Positions 14,615 through 23,173 of a stretch of 62,733 nt of DNA are shown here, piece by piece. This DNA is from a virus. A program made the translations under genes and the position numbers. The notes below the pieces were generated by a model that searched no databases, was not told the origin of the DNA, and saw nothing but the letters and a program-made list of their open reading frames with translations. The stretch lies in IMG/VR virus record IMGVR_UViG_3300023115_000020, positions 1-62,733 of that record. One strand, written 5' to 3'. Every line of letters begins with the position of its first letter. Within the stretch, counting starts at the first letter, position 1.

Positions 14615-16383
14615 TTTCTACCTGCCTTCATGTTAGCACACCAGTGATACATTTTACCTTTCTCACCACTATACTTTTTTGCTTTCTTACGTAAACTAGT
14701 TACACTTCCGCTACAACTAGCACCAGCCTTTTTGACTCTACCAGGTCGGCTTTTACCCTTTTCCTTACCGTCGGCAAAATTTTCGTTTTTCTTTTTGCCA
14801 GCGCAATGCGCCTTTTGACTGAAACCTTTTGGGTTTGAGCAGTTAATACTATCTTTGTACTTTTTACTCCAACCTTCGTCTAGCATATTTTCAAGCACAT
14901 CATCTGCCATATGCACACGAGCATACTCTGCACCTGTTAAACGTAGTGCATCGTATCTGTGATGTCCATTTACAATACGTCCTTTTCGATCAATCTGTAT
15001 TGGCTCATAGTCATCATTTAATACTTTAACTAATTGTTTACCTAGTTTGTTCCATTGACGTTCGCTTTGTACACTTTTAAGTTTGTCTAATTTAATCTTA
15101 CCAATTGGTCCAAACTGCTTTAATTGTGGAGGTGCTTTACCGCCTGTAGGTTTTTCATCATAGTGAAAATCTTTATAACCACCAGCATCTTGTACTTTAT
15201 ATCCTATGCGCTTTAACTGCTTCATAAGATATTTCATTTCTTTTTTGCCTGCATACGGAGCAACAACTATATCTGGTTCGTCTACATTAGAATCTGCTGG
15301 CATTGCTTTTAGGTTAGCCATATTAGTGCCTAATTTTATAAAATCGTATTCACCATCGGCTTTAACAACAAAAGAATTTTCAGGATTTTTAAATAGATTA
15401 CCTTCTTCTACAGGTTCTTGCATATGCTGTTTAATTGCTTTTGCTGTGCGCTCAAACTTATGATCTTTGTGCTTAAATCCAATACCACCTGCTGCTTCCC
15501 ATTTGCCAATGTTAACACCGTAATCGTCAATTAGTATGTTAGGTGTACCGTCTGCTTGTGTAGCATACTTTGCTTTATCATGTGTAATGATTACATCTGC
15601 CGGAGGGAAGAAACCTAAGTGTTTTTTAATCCATTCGTGCTTGTGTGGTTCTGAATTAGGATCACCTGGTAACGGTGAACTTAATATTTTATATTCACCT
15701 TTTACTTTTTTAATTAATCCTAATAAACCTTTTGCATTATCTGTTAATGGTAAGTTAAGCCAAAAGTCTTCTGTATCTTTAATTTTTTGTAAACCTGCTT
15801 CTACGTCTTTAATATCACGGAAGCTATCTACACCCATTAGTTTAGCCCAGTCGCCGAAGAAGTCTGCAAGCACACCATCCATGTCTACATAAATTTCTGT
15901 AGCACTTGCAATTTCACCTAGTGCTTCTTCTAAGTCTGTTAGATTGTCTATTGCTTTTGGACCGTCTGGGTGTTTAGGATTTATTACAACAGTTTCACCG
16001 TTCATTAGTTCACTAATGTTTGCTGCCTTACCTAAACTATCTAGCAGTCTATGTAATTTATCTTTAGGATCGTAGCCGCCACTTTCGTATCCACTCTTAC
16101 CACGAACTTCTACACGGTTTTTACCTTTTTCTTTTATGTGTAAAATATCGTAGTCGTCGCCACGTTCAAACTTAATAGCAACACTTTCAGTAAGTCCTAG
16201 GTTAAACAATACATTTGTTGATTTGCCTTTTACTTTTGTACTGAGTGTAGGTGGCTTACCGTCTTTGTCTACTTTAAAGCCAAACTTTGCTGCTTCAATA
16301 GGAATTTGTCCAACACCTACATCTACTGTGGTATTAACTCCCTTTACAATTCTGCCGTATTCGTATAGTTGACGCAATCTCAT
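14611..16383 (-). CDS. Multidomain fusion: nucleotidase-like HAD, ParB-like domain, Cys-containing tail
   Basis: This 590-residue protein joins several modules. Residues 1-160 are unrecognised. At 163-315 a HAD domain begins IYVDMDGVLADFFGDW (Asp168 and Asp170) and continues with ILSSPLPG and ILIDDYG, like 5'(3')-deoxyribonucleotidases. Near residues 455-505 is a ParB/sulfiredoxin-like segment, PIQIDRKGRIVNGHHRYDAL, with the GHHR core. The last 80 residues contain CSNPKGFSQKAHCAGKKK and KGKMYHWCANMKAG, short Cys/basic patches common in phage virion proteins. The nucleotidase could act on dNMPs, but the late, virion-like context suggests a packaged enzyme. Coupled by ATGA to genes on both sides. 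Confidence 0.75.
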   Translation of the reverse strand: MRLRQLYEYGRIVKGVNTTVDVGVGQIPIEAAKFGFKVDKDGKPPTLSTKVKGKSTNVLFNLGLTESVAIKFERGDDYDILHIKEKGKNRVEVRGKSGYESGGYDPKDKLHRLLDSLGKAANISELMNGETVVINPKHPDGPKAIDNLTDLEEALGEIASATEIYVDMDGVLADFFGDWAKLMGVDSFRDIKDVEAGLQKIKDTEDFWLNLPLTDNAKGLLGLIKKVKGEYKILSSPLPGDPNSEPHKHEWIKKHLGFFPPADVIITHDKAKYATQADGTPNILIDDYGVNIGKWEAAGGIGFKHKDHKFERTAKAIKQHMQEPVEEGNLFKNPENSFVVKADGEYDFIKLGTNMANLKAMPADSNVDEPDIVVAPYAGKKEMKYLMKQLKRIGYKVQDAGGYKDFHYDEKPTGGKAPPQLKQFGPIGKIKLDKLKSVQSERQWNKLGKQLVKVLNDDYEPIQIDRKGRIVNGHHRYDALRLTGAEYARVHMADDVLENMLDEGWSKKYKDSINCSNPKGFSQKAHCAGKKKNENFADGKEKGKSRPGRVKKAGASCSGSVTSLRKKAKKYSGEKGKMYHWCANMKAGRK

Positions 16384-16601
16384 TTTTTCTTACGTCCTCT
16401 AAATTGTACAGGTCCTGTCATAAATGGTTTTGAAAACCATAACTTAAACCAATCAGGATCACCAGGTTTTAATCCTAAATCTCTTTCTCTTTGCTTAAGA
16501 GCAGTTGCAGTTTCACTAGGATTTTCATCTATTTGATAAGCAGTATACCCTTTAAATTCATTTACGCCAGCAAGTTTTTTAATGTATTCAAGTTCATCCA
16601 T
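16380..16601 (-). CDS. Small hypothetical protein (73 aa)
   Basis: This 73-residue protein begins with an acidic helix (DELEYIKKLAGV) and ends in a basic RGRKKK tail after DPDWFKLWFSKPFM, an aromatic-rich motif I vaguely associate with marine T4-like phages. It overlaps the gene before it (TAATG) and the one after it (ATGA), so it is part of the same late operon. No function recognised. Confidence 0.65.
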   Translation of the reverse strand: MDELEYIKKLAGVNEFKGYTAYQIDENPSETATALKQRERDLGLKPGDPDWFKLWFSKPFMTGPVQFRGRKKK

Positions 16602-17656
16602 TATACTTTCCTACTGTTACTAAATGCTTTTGGATCACCCTTAGCAGCCAATGCTCTACGTTTGGCAAGTTTGTCTTTTACACTATCTTCTTCTGGTGGA
16701 CGCTTTTTTTTAATTGTTGTTGTTTTTTGATTCTTTGTAGCAAAGCCTAGTATTTCTGTAATATCTTCATCAGTAATAGTATATGCTCTATCACCCCTAG
16801 TTTTAATTTCCTTACCTACAAGCATTTTAAGAACACGTGATAATTTTTCTATATCTTCTTCTTTTTCAATAGCGTCTTGTATCATTTTAGTAAGAAAGGA
16901 TCTTAGTGATGCTTTATTAACAACTAAATCACCTTCGTCTATTTCTTTACCTTTAGCACGTTGATCGTCGACCCAATCTTCATATTCTTTAGCACTTTGT
17001 ACTTTATCTGAATCTGGAGCATAGCCCATTGCAATTAATTCTTCTGAACTTTTACTAGGTTTTTCTGGACGTATTCCTTCTTGTGCAGGAACTTCATCTT
17101 TAATTCCCATACCTGTGCGAACTGCGTCATACAATTTTTGTGCTAGTGCTGGAGTAGGCACGCCTTGTGCAAATGACTCATAGTCACCCGCAGCAGCCGC
17201 AGCTCTCATTTTACTTGCACTCATACCTTCCGCACCATCTGCATCTGGATCACGTTCGCCTGCGTTTTCTACTGTAATACTATTGAAGTTATATTCTTTG
17301 CCGTTGTAGTCGTTAAACAGTTTATCAAAACTTGCTACACGATCTGAACCTGCTACGTAGATAACATCTGTATAGCCTAGTTTCTCTAACATTTGCAACA
17401 TTTGAATTGGTGTACGTACACTAGGATGTCCTACGTTTACACCGGGAAAAAACTTTTTAGCAAATTCTAATTTAACATCAAATGGTAATGGATTGTCTTT
17501 TGGCTTTTGAGTTTGACTTAAAAAGATATAATGATCACCTTCGAAGCTCTTTACTTTTTCTACAAGTTTTTCGTGCCCAATAGTAGGAGGGTTCATTCTT
17601 CCAAATGCCGCTACTGCTACTTTCTTAGGTGCTTCAAATAATTCTCTTAAGAACAT
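16601..17656 (-). CDS. Nucleotidyltransferase (cytidylyl/adenylyltransferase-like) with C-terminal extension
   Basis: The first 175 residues form an HxGH-class nucleotidyltransferase: FGRMNPPTIGHEKLV (residues 18-32), VIYVAGSDR near residue 100, and GMSASKMRAAAAAGD near 145, which parallels the ISSTxxR loop of NadM/NadR-type enzymes. It could make NAD, FAD or a CDP/ADP compound; the substrate is not readable. The remaining 175 residues are charged and helical and resemble other head-associated proteins here, suggesting a fusion in which an enzyme rides with the virion. It overlaps the next gene upstream by ten bases. Confidence 0.75.
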   Translation of the reverse strand: MFLRELFEAPKKVAVAAFGRMNPPTIGHEKLVEKVKSFEGDHYIFLSQTQKPKDNPLPFDVKLEFAKKFFPGVNVGHPSVRTPIQMLQMLEKLGYTDVIYVAGSDRVASFDKLFNDYNGKEYNFNSITVENAGERDPDADGAEGMSASKMRAAAAAGDYESFAQGVPTPALAQKLYDAVRTGMGIKDEVPAQEGIRPEKPSKSSEELIAMGYAPDSDKVQSAKEYEDWVDDQRAKGKEIDEGDLVVNKASLRSFLTKMIQDAIEKEEDIEKLSRVLKMLVGKEIKTRGDRAYTITDEDITEILGFATKNQKTTTIKKKRPPEEDSVKDKLAKRRALAAKGDPKAFSNSRKV

Positions 17657-17991
17657 TCCTTGTACATTCCTTTTTTAATATTAGGCATTTCTTCTGCTTG
17701 AATTTTTTTACAGCAGCCGTCGATGTCTTCTTTTGTAAAAATGTCTTCAGGACGTTTGTCTTTAATAAATTTTTTGCAATAACTATTGACACCTTTGTTT
17801 ACAATTGGTTTTATAAACACAATAGGATCGATACTTTCGTCTCTTTCTATCTTGTCACTAGCATCTGCCATTGCAGGAAAAAATGTTTTGCGATAAAACA
17901 TAGGATCGTTACGCATAAAGATAGCAAGGTCGTCTACTACGTTAAAAGGAACATCATTATCCTTTCGGTCATCTAATTCAAATAATTTCAT
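17647..17991 (-). CDS. Hypothetical late protein (114 aa)
   Basis: Taken to start at MKLFELDDRKDND, two bases after the preceding stop (TAATATG); the in-frame extension upstream lies inside the neighbour and is dropped. The segment FMRNDPMFYRKTFFPAM near residue 29 and NSYCKKFI near 75 recur in my memory of marine T4-like phage proteins. A pair of Cys (GCCKK) sits near residue 94. No enzymatic motif. It is embedded in the late operon ending at 12441. Confidence 0.65.
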   Translation of the reverse strand: MKLFELDDRKDNDVPFNVVDDLAIFMRNDPMFYRKTFFPAMADASDKIERDESIDPIVFIKPIVNKGVNSYCKKFIKDKRPEDIFTKEDIDGCCKKIQAEEMPNIKKGMYKECS

Positions 17992-17992
17992 A

Positions 17993-18562
17993 TTACCACT
18001 TCCTACATGACCAGTAACGTGCCTTTGTGCGTGGTCCTGGATTATCACAGTTGTGTCTTGCACGGAATGAACGTCTACGTGCAGGGTTTGATTTTTTAAT
18101 ACGCATATTAGGATCACCAAAGTTAACTTTAACTACGTTACCTTTAGGATTCTTTACATATACTTTAAACTTTTTAACATCACCCTGCATAGGCTTGCCT
18201 AGTTTAACTTTACGTCCACGATATTCTGCTTCGTCTAACTCATCGTCTTCGTTAAACCACATAACACCGTATTCTTCGTAGAAGTCATCGCCGTCATATG
18301 TTTCTTCATCTTCTAGAACATCTACATCGTCTGCGCTAATTTGAATATCAAAGTCATCGTAACCTTGTTCAAATACATAGTCTGCTAAACGTTGTGCAAA
18401 TTCGTCTGCTTCTTCTTCACTTAGAACATTTGGTAAAGGCATTTCAAATACTGTTGCGCCTTGATCTGACTCATATACATAACTGTTTGGAAACACTGAT
18501 TCATTTAAGCCTTCGCTTAGTGTTTCTTGTTTTTCCATTACTACTCTAATAAAATGTTCCAT
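17993..18562 (-). CDS. Late protein with conserved Arg/Cys C-terminal domain (189 aa)
   Basis: Residues 1-120 are acidic, with a helical EEEADEFAQRLADYVF block and a run of Asp/Glu/Tyr. The last 65 residues form a distinct basic domain, KFKVYVKNPKGNVVKVNFGD followed by SFRARHNCDNPG and YWSCRKW. I know this as a short module at the C-terminus of several head-related proteins in marine phages. A zinc or nucleic-acid role is possible from the paired Cys and His. GGTAGGA before ATG 18562 supports that start; another ATG lies eight codons inside. Confidence 0.7.
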   Translation of the reverse strand: MEHFIRVVMEKQETLSEGLNESVFPNSYVYESDQGATVFEMPLPNVLSEEEADEFAQRLADYVFEQGYDDFDIQISADDVDVLEDEETYDGDDFYEEYGVMWFNEDDELDEAEYRGRKVKLGKPMQGDVKKFKVYVKNPKGNVVKVNFGDPNMRIKKSNPARRRSFRARHNCDNPGPRTKARYWSCRKW

Positions 18563-18572
18563 TGTTCCTACC

Positions 18573-18929
18573 CTAGTGATTTAATTGAATACTATTTACT
18601 GTGCCGTCTGTCCAGTTGCTTATGTATGCTCTAATCCATACATAGTTGCCTGTAAAGTTTGCGAAGTTACTTTTAGTTGTACCTTCGTCATTTACTACTG
18701 GATATGCTTGTGTATATACAGTGAACCAATCATCTGCTGTTGGATCAACAGCCAATGTTGCCTGGATATTAACAGTACCAATAAAGCCAGTTATGTTATA
18801 CTGAACAGTATGGAACCCGTCACTACGTCCGTAGTAACCGTCCCCTTTAAACTTTTCTCCAGTTACAGTTTGTATACTACTGTCACTTGGGTGTGTATTT
18901 TCTGTTAAAATCGTTTCACTCTGTGCCAT
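18573..18929 (-). CDS. Small beta-rich structural protein (118 aa)
   Basis: The 118-residue protein is beta-rich with many Thr, Asn, Tyr and Trp, including GFIGTVNIQATLAVDP and NFTGNYVWIRAYISNW, a pattern like small beta-sandwich decoration or fibre-associated proteins. A GATAAATA late element ends five bases before its ATG, with no room for a ribosome site. No catalytic motif. Confidence 0.65.
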   Translation of the reverse strand: MAQSETILTENTHPSDSSIQTVTGEKFKGDGYYGRSDGFHTVQYNITGFIGTVNIQATLAVDPTADDWFTVYTQAYPVVNDEGTTKSNFANFTGNYVWIRAYISNWTDGTVNSIQLNH

Positions 18930-18933
18930 ATAA

Positions 18934-19608
18934 CTATTTATCTAAATTAGGCTTCACGACTAATTTGTCGATTCGGCGTATATTAGACAACATAAGTTCG
19001 CACAAGTTAACAGTTTTTTCGTCTCTAGCATAAAAGTACATATCTGCAACATAACTATTTTGTTCTAGATTATGTTGTAATTGCGGTCCTACACGTACTT
19101 GTTTAGGGTTATTTTTAGCCCAATTAGCAAATCCTGATGTATCGCCAATTTTATTACCTAATGTTACTTTGTAATTAAATCCATTATTTTTATCAACTAT
19201 AATAGTATTAGGTTCGAGCTGAGACAAGTGATTTGGGTCAGGCTCCCAAAATTCAATTAAATTCTTTTTGTTTAATGCACTTTTTAAAGTATGTAACCAT
19301 TCTCTATTATTAGAGTATATACAAGTAGTTGAACCTTCGATTCGTAAAGTCCAATCTTCGTGTTTATTTAAGAACTTGTATAATTTACGTGCATCTAAAA
19401 AACTAAGTTCTTTTACAGGCATTTCTCTATAGAATCGATTAACTACTAACGGTTCTCCTTCTTCGTATTGCTGTTGCAATTTATCAAGGACTTCCCTAGC
19501 ATAAGAAAGATTTTTGTCACGAAAGATAGTACCTATACCGTTGCTAATACACAACTTGTATAGATACTTCCCCCAAAATAGTTTAGTTGTTTGACAGTTC
19601 TTCAACAA
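18934..19608 (-). CDS. Hypothetical protein after clpA (224 aa)
   Basis: The 224-residue protein starts MLKNCQTTKLFWGKYLYKL and includes SFLDARKLYKFLNKHEDW, a central ESTTCIYSNNREWLHTL-like strand-helix region and VRVGPQLQHNLEQNSYV. I do not recognise the family with confidence. Content is mixed alpha/beta without membrane segments or nucleotide motifs. It overlaps the end of clpA by 26 bases, so it is translated from the same mRNA. Confidence 0.65.
   Translation of the reverse strand: MLKNCQTTKLFWGKYLYKLCISNGIGTIFRDKNLSYAREVLDKLQQQYEEGEPLVVNRFYREMPVKELSFLDARKLYKFLNKHEDWTLRIEGSTTCIYSNNREWLHTLKSALNKKNLIEFWEPDPNHLSQLEPNTIIVDKNNGFNYKVTLGNKIGDTSGFANWAKNNPKQVRVGPQLQHNLEQNSYVADMYFYARDEKTVNLCELMLSNIRRIDKLVVKPNLDK
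18935..18941 (-). promoter_or_regulatory. Late promoter (GATAAATA), directly before ATG
   Basis: Minus-strand ATAAATA preceded by G, five bases before ATG 18929. It overlaps the 3' end of the upstream gene. Confidence 0.7.
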
Positions 19609-21838
19609 CTTGATCCTCGGTCTTTAAGATAAACTGATCTAACTCTGAATTGTAGTCAACAGTTAGGTTACCACCGTTTTTCAAATTGCCAAATAATAAT
19701 TCTCTAGAAAGAGGACGTTTAATTTCTTTATCAATTACACGTTGTAAAGGTCTAGCACCCATCTTACTATCAAACCCTTTGTCAACTAATGCATCTAATG
19801 CTTCGTCGGTGATAGTAATATTTACCTGCTTTTCCTTAACCATATTTTTAAGTTCAACAAGGAATTTACCAACAATTTTCATCATTACTTCTTTTCCTAG
19901 TTTAGCAAATGTAATTACACCATCTAACCTGTTGCGGAACTCTGGAGCAAAGAATTTCTTTAATTCTTTATCTTCATACTTTTCTACATTAAAATCTTCA
20001 TCAAAGCCAATTGTATTCTTTTCAGCATCTTTGGCTCCTAAATTAGTTGTAAGAATTAAGATACAGTTACGAGCGTCTGCTTCACGTCCATTAGAGCCAG
20101 TTACTTTACCGTTGTCCATAACTTGCAATAGAATCTGTGAAACATCAGGGTGTGCCTTTTCAACCTCATCAAGTAATAGAACACAGTTTGGTGCTTCTTG
20201 TATACGCTCTATTAGCAGTCCGCCAGTTTCTTCGTGTCCTACATATCCTGGAGGAGAACCTAGTAGTTTAGCAACAGCATGTTTTTCTTGATATTCGCTC
20301 ATATCAAAACGTACAAGTTTTACACCTAGTGCGTTTGCTAGTTGTTTAGCAGTTTCTGTTTTACCAGTACCAGTTGGACCCATAAACACAAATGAACCAA
20401 TTGGCTTATCATCTGGTTTAAGTCCTGCTTGTGCAACAAGAATTTTATCAACAATACTTTCAATTGCTTCGTCTTGGCCATAAACTGTTGATTTCATATT
20501 CTTTTCAAGATTAGCAAGATTTTCAGTTTCACGTTCTGCAACCTGTTCTTCAGGCAAGTTTAGCATCTTACTAATTTCAAATTGAATTTCTCGTTCGCTT
20601 ACTGTACGTTCTATATTTTCTTCTTTAAGATTAAATCTTGAACATGCAACATCAATCAAATCAATTGCTTTGTCTGGTAATTTTTTATCTGATTGATATT
20701 TTACTGACAGTTTAACAGCAGCCTCAACAGCACTTTCTGTGATAGTAGTTTTGTGATGTTCTTCGTAGTATTTTTTAATACCGTTTAGGATATCTTTAGT
20801 TACTTCTGGTGTTGGCTCGTCAACTGTTACACGTTGGAAACGGCGCATTAAAGCACGATCCTTTTCAAAGTACTTGCGATATTCTTCCCATGTAGTTGAA
20901 GCAACAACTTTAATATTTCCTTTGCTTAGAGCAGGCTTTAGCATGTTAGCAAGATCATTTGCACTATTTCCGCCACCTGCACCTGCACCACTAATCATGT
21001 GTGCTTCGTCAATAAACATAATAGTTTTGCCTTTGCCTTTTAAGGCAGCAAGGACTAATTTAAATCTTTCTTCAAAGTCACCGCGGTATTTAGATCCGGC
21101 AAGTAATGATCCAATGTCTAAGTTATAAACTTCGTATTCTGTTAAAAACTTTGGAACATCGTTGTTTACAATCTTCCAAGCAAGTCCTTCTGCAATAGCA
21201 GTTTTACCTACACCTGGATCACCAACCATTAGTACGTTGTTTTTACTACGGCGTCCTAATGCAAGAGCAATTCTTTCAATTTCATCATTTCTGCCTATAA
21301 CAGGATCAACTTTGTTTTTCTTTACTTCTTCGTTGATGTTAGTAGTAAATGCACGAAGTGCTTTTTGTGCTTGTCCTGATTGTTCTATTGCTTCTTCTGA
21401 AGTATCAAATTCATTACTGATATATTCAGCAAAGTTATCTTTTCTAATTCCAGCTTGTTCTAAGAAATAATTAGCCATACTTTTCTTTTCAGAAAACACG
21501 CTAATTAATACATCTGACAATTCAATCTCTGGACGTCCTTGAAACAACACTTGAGTAAATGCTCTATTAAGAACACGTTCTACTGTTTGTGTTTTCTTAG
21601 GCTTGTATTTTGTATCTTCAATTTTAAGTTCGTCTAATTTTTTAGTAAGATAGTGTTCTAGGTTACTTTTTAAATATTCTACATCCGCACCAAAACCTTT
21701 AACAACATTAAAAAAGTTTTCCTCACAAAGCATTGCAAAAAGCAAATGCTCAAGAGTAACATATTCATGTTGTAATTTTTTAGCGTCTTTAATAGACTTA
21801 TCAAATACTAACTGTAGTGCGGCACTAGGTTCAACCAT
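19583..21838 (-). CDS. clpA: ClpA-type AAA+ unfoldase
   Basis: The 751-residue protein has the full ClpA layout: an N-domain (about 1-140), AAA1 with GDPGVGKT and IMFIDEAH, and AAA2 with GPTGTGKT, VLLLDEVEKAHP and the sensor region GARPLQRVID. E. coli ClpA is 758 residues. The loop before FFAPEFRNRLD reads NTIGFDED, so it retains the IG(L/F) tripeptide that docks ClpP. This suggests it feeds a ClpP peptidase, presumably the host's, since no clpP was seen here. It is followed by an unknown 224-aa gene and preceded by peptide deformylase and a DnaJ-like gene with overlapping ends. A role in redirecting host proteolysis is inference. Confidence 0.93.
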   Translation of the reverse strand: MVEPSAALQLVFDKSIKDAKKLQHEYVTLEHLLFAMLCEENFFNVVKGFGADVEYLKSNLEHYLTKKLDELKIEDTKYKPKKTQTVERVLNRAFTQVLFQGRPEIELSDVLISVFSEKKSMANYFLEQAGIRKDNFAEYISNEFDTSEEAIEQSGQAQKALRAFTTNINEEVKKNKVDPVIGRNDEIERIALALGRRSKNNVLMVGDPGVGKTAIAEGLAWKIVNNDVPKFLTEYEVYNLDIGSLLAGSKYRGDFEERFKLVLAALKGKGKTIMFIDEAHMISGAGAGGGNSANDLANMLKPALSKGNIKVVASTTWEEYRKYFEKDRALMRRFQRVTVDEPTPEVTKDILNGIKKYYEEHHKTTITESAVEAAVKLSVKYQSDKKLPDKAIDLIDVACSRFNLKEENIERTVSEREIQFEISKMLNLPEEQVAERETENLANLEKNMKSTVYGQDEAIESIVDKILVAQAGLKPDDKPIGSFVFMGPTGTGKTETAKQLANALGVKLVRFDMSEYQEKHAVAKLLGSPPGYVGHEETGGLLIERIQEAPNCVLLLDEVEKAHPDVSQILLQVMDNGKVTGSNGREADARNCILILTTNLGAKDAEKNTIGFDEDFNVEKYEDKELKKFFAPEFRNRLDGVITFAKLGKEVMMKIVGKFLVELKNMVKEKQVNITITDEALDALVDKGFDSKMGARPLQRVIDKEIKRPLSRELLFGNLKNGGNLTVDYNSELDQFILKTEDQVVEELSNN

Positions 21839-22340
21839 TCTGTAGAGTCCTCTTATTTAATTTCTGTCGTTTTTTCTTAGCTCGATCCAGTCTAAGTTTA
21901 CTAACTCTGTCAGTAAATTCTATACCGTTAAGATGATCGTATTCATGTAAAAAACATCTAGCATCTATATCGTATAATTCTATTTTACATTCTTTTGCAG
22001 TAATGTCAAGATAATTGGCAATCACACCACGTGGACGCTTTACCGATAAAAACAAATTAGGATGGCTAAGGCATCCTTCGGGTAAGTCTTCATAATTAAC
22101 TGTTACACTTTCTAAATGAGGATTAATAATAACTAAAGGACTGTTGTCTTGTAACAAATGTGGCTTCATTACAAATATTCTAGCATCAAGTGCTACTTGA
22201 TTCGCACTAAGACCTATACCTCCTTCTTGTAACATTAGATCAATCATCTCTTCAGATATAGACTTAGCATCTAGTTCTTCAAAATCAAAGTCCTTTACAT
22301 TTTTTTGTAACCAAGGATCGGGTGATTTAACCAAGTGCAT
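21831..22340 (-). CDS. def: Peptide deformylase
   Basis: All three deformylase motifs are present in 169 residues: GIGLSANQV (motif 1, GxGxxAxQ with Ser in place of Ala), EGCLS (motif 2, metal-ligand Cys) and HEYDHLNG (motif 3, HExDHLxG). It should remove N-formyl groups from nascent proteins. Marine phages often carry deformylases. The C-terminus is Lys/Arg-rich. It overlaps clpA by 8 bases and the DnaJ-like gene by 14, making a three-gene protein-maturation cluster. Confidence 0.93.
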   Translation of the reverse strand: MHLVKSPDPWLQKNVKDFDFEELDAKSISEEMIDLMLQEGGIGLSANQVALDARIFVMKPHLLQDNSPLVIINPHLESVTVNYEDLPEGCLSHPNLFLSVKRPRGVIANYLDITAKECKIELYDIDARCFLHEYDHLNGIEFTDRVSKLRLDRAKKKRQKLNKRTLQNG

Positions 22341-23127
22341 CTTTTATTCTCTCCAATTCTTGTACTATTCCTATATTTGAAATATTAGGAACAACAGGGT
22401 TAATTTTAACTATTATATTTCCTCTTTGACCATTTTTTACATTAGGTATACCTTGACCCGGTATGCTAAACTTTGCATCTGCTTGTGTTCCTTTAGGAAT
22501 TTTTACAGATAAGTTTTTTCCTTCTAGCGTTCTTATACTAACTGATCCACCTAACAAACAATCAAAAATACTGCAATATACTCTAATGACTAAATTGTTA
22601 CCGTCTCTTTTCCACATAGGATCTTCAACTACTCTAATCTTTACGATAAGATCTCCGGGCGGTAGCATAGGGTGTCCATCATCTCCTAAACCTCTAAATC
22701 TAATACCTGTGCCGTTTGCTACACCGGGCGGAATAGTTATATCGGCTTCTTTTATTCTACCGCTTGGTATTTTATATCTAGTTGTTAATTCTTTTCCTAA
22801 TAAAACATCATGAATAGTCAATGTTAAATTTATTGTAATATCTCTATTCTTTTGATGAGAAGGACGAAAACCATTCATAAAATCTGCAAATGGATTTCCA
22901 GCAGTTCTAAACCCACCAGTGTCAAATCTAAATTGTGGCTGAGGATTATCGTATGCAGAACGTTTTTCTGGATCGCTTAATGTATCGTATGCTTCAGAAA
23001 TTTTTTGAAAAAGTTTTTCGTCACCTCCTCTATCGGGGTGATTTTTCATCGCTAGTTTGCGATATGCCTTTTTTATATCTGCTTGGGAAGCAGTTTTTGT
23101 TACACCGAGTATATTATAATAGTCCAT
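22327..23127 (-). CDS. DnaJ-like J-domain co-chaperone without zinc domain
   Basis: Residues 1-65 form a J-domain: YYNILGVTKTASQADIKKAYRKLA, then NHPDRGGDEKLFQKISEAYDTL with the HPD tripeptide that stimulates DnaK. A Gly/Phe-containing linker (FRFDTGGFRTAGNPF) follows, and then a beta-rich peptide-binding region (IPPGVANGTGIRFRGLGDDG, IPKGTQADAKFSIPGQG). The four CxxCxGxG zinc repeats of DnaJ are absent, so it is CbpA-like (class B). At 266 residues it is slightly short. It would recruit host DnaK to phage substrates. No clear ribosome site is visible before ATG 23127. Confidence 0.88.
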   Translation of the reverse strand: MDYYNILGVTKTASQADIKKAYRKLAMKNHPDRGGDEKLFQKISEAYDTLSDPEKRSAYDNPQPQFRFDTGGFRTAGNPFADFMNGFRPSHQKNRDITINLTLTIHDVLLGKELTTRYKIPSGRIKEADITIPPGVANGTGIRFRGLGDDGHPMLPPGDLIVKIRVVEDPMWKRDGNNLVIRVYCSIFDCLLGGSVSIRTLEGKNLSVKIPKGTQADAKFSIPGQGIPNVKNGQRGNIIVKINPVVPNISNIGIVQELERIKDALG

Positions 23128-23173
23128 ACAATTACTTATCGTACAGACTATTAAGTATTAACAGTAGTGATTA

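Noticed and set aside
19686-20291. 201-codon plus-strand frame opposite clpA
   Set aside because: It lies antisense to the strongly conserved AAA2 region of clpA, has Ser/Leu-rich composition typical of antisense shadows, and has no ribosome site.
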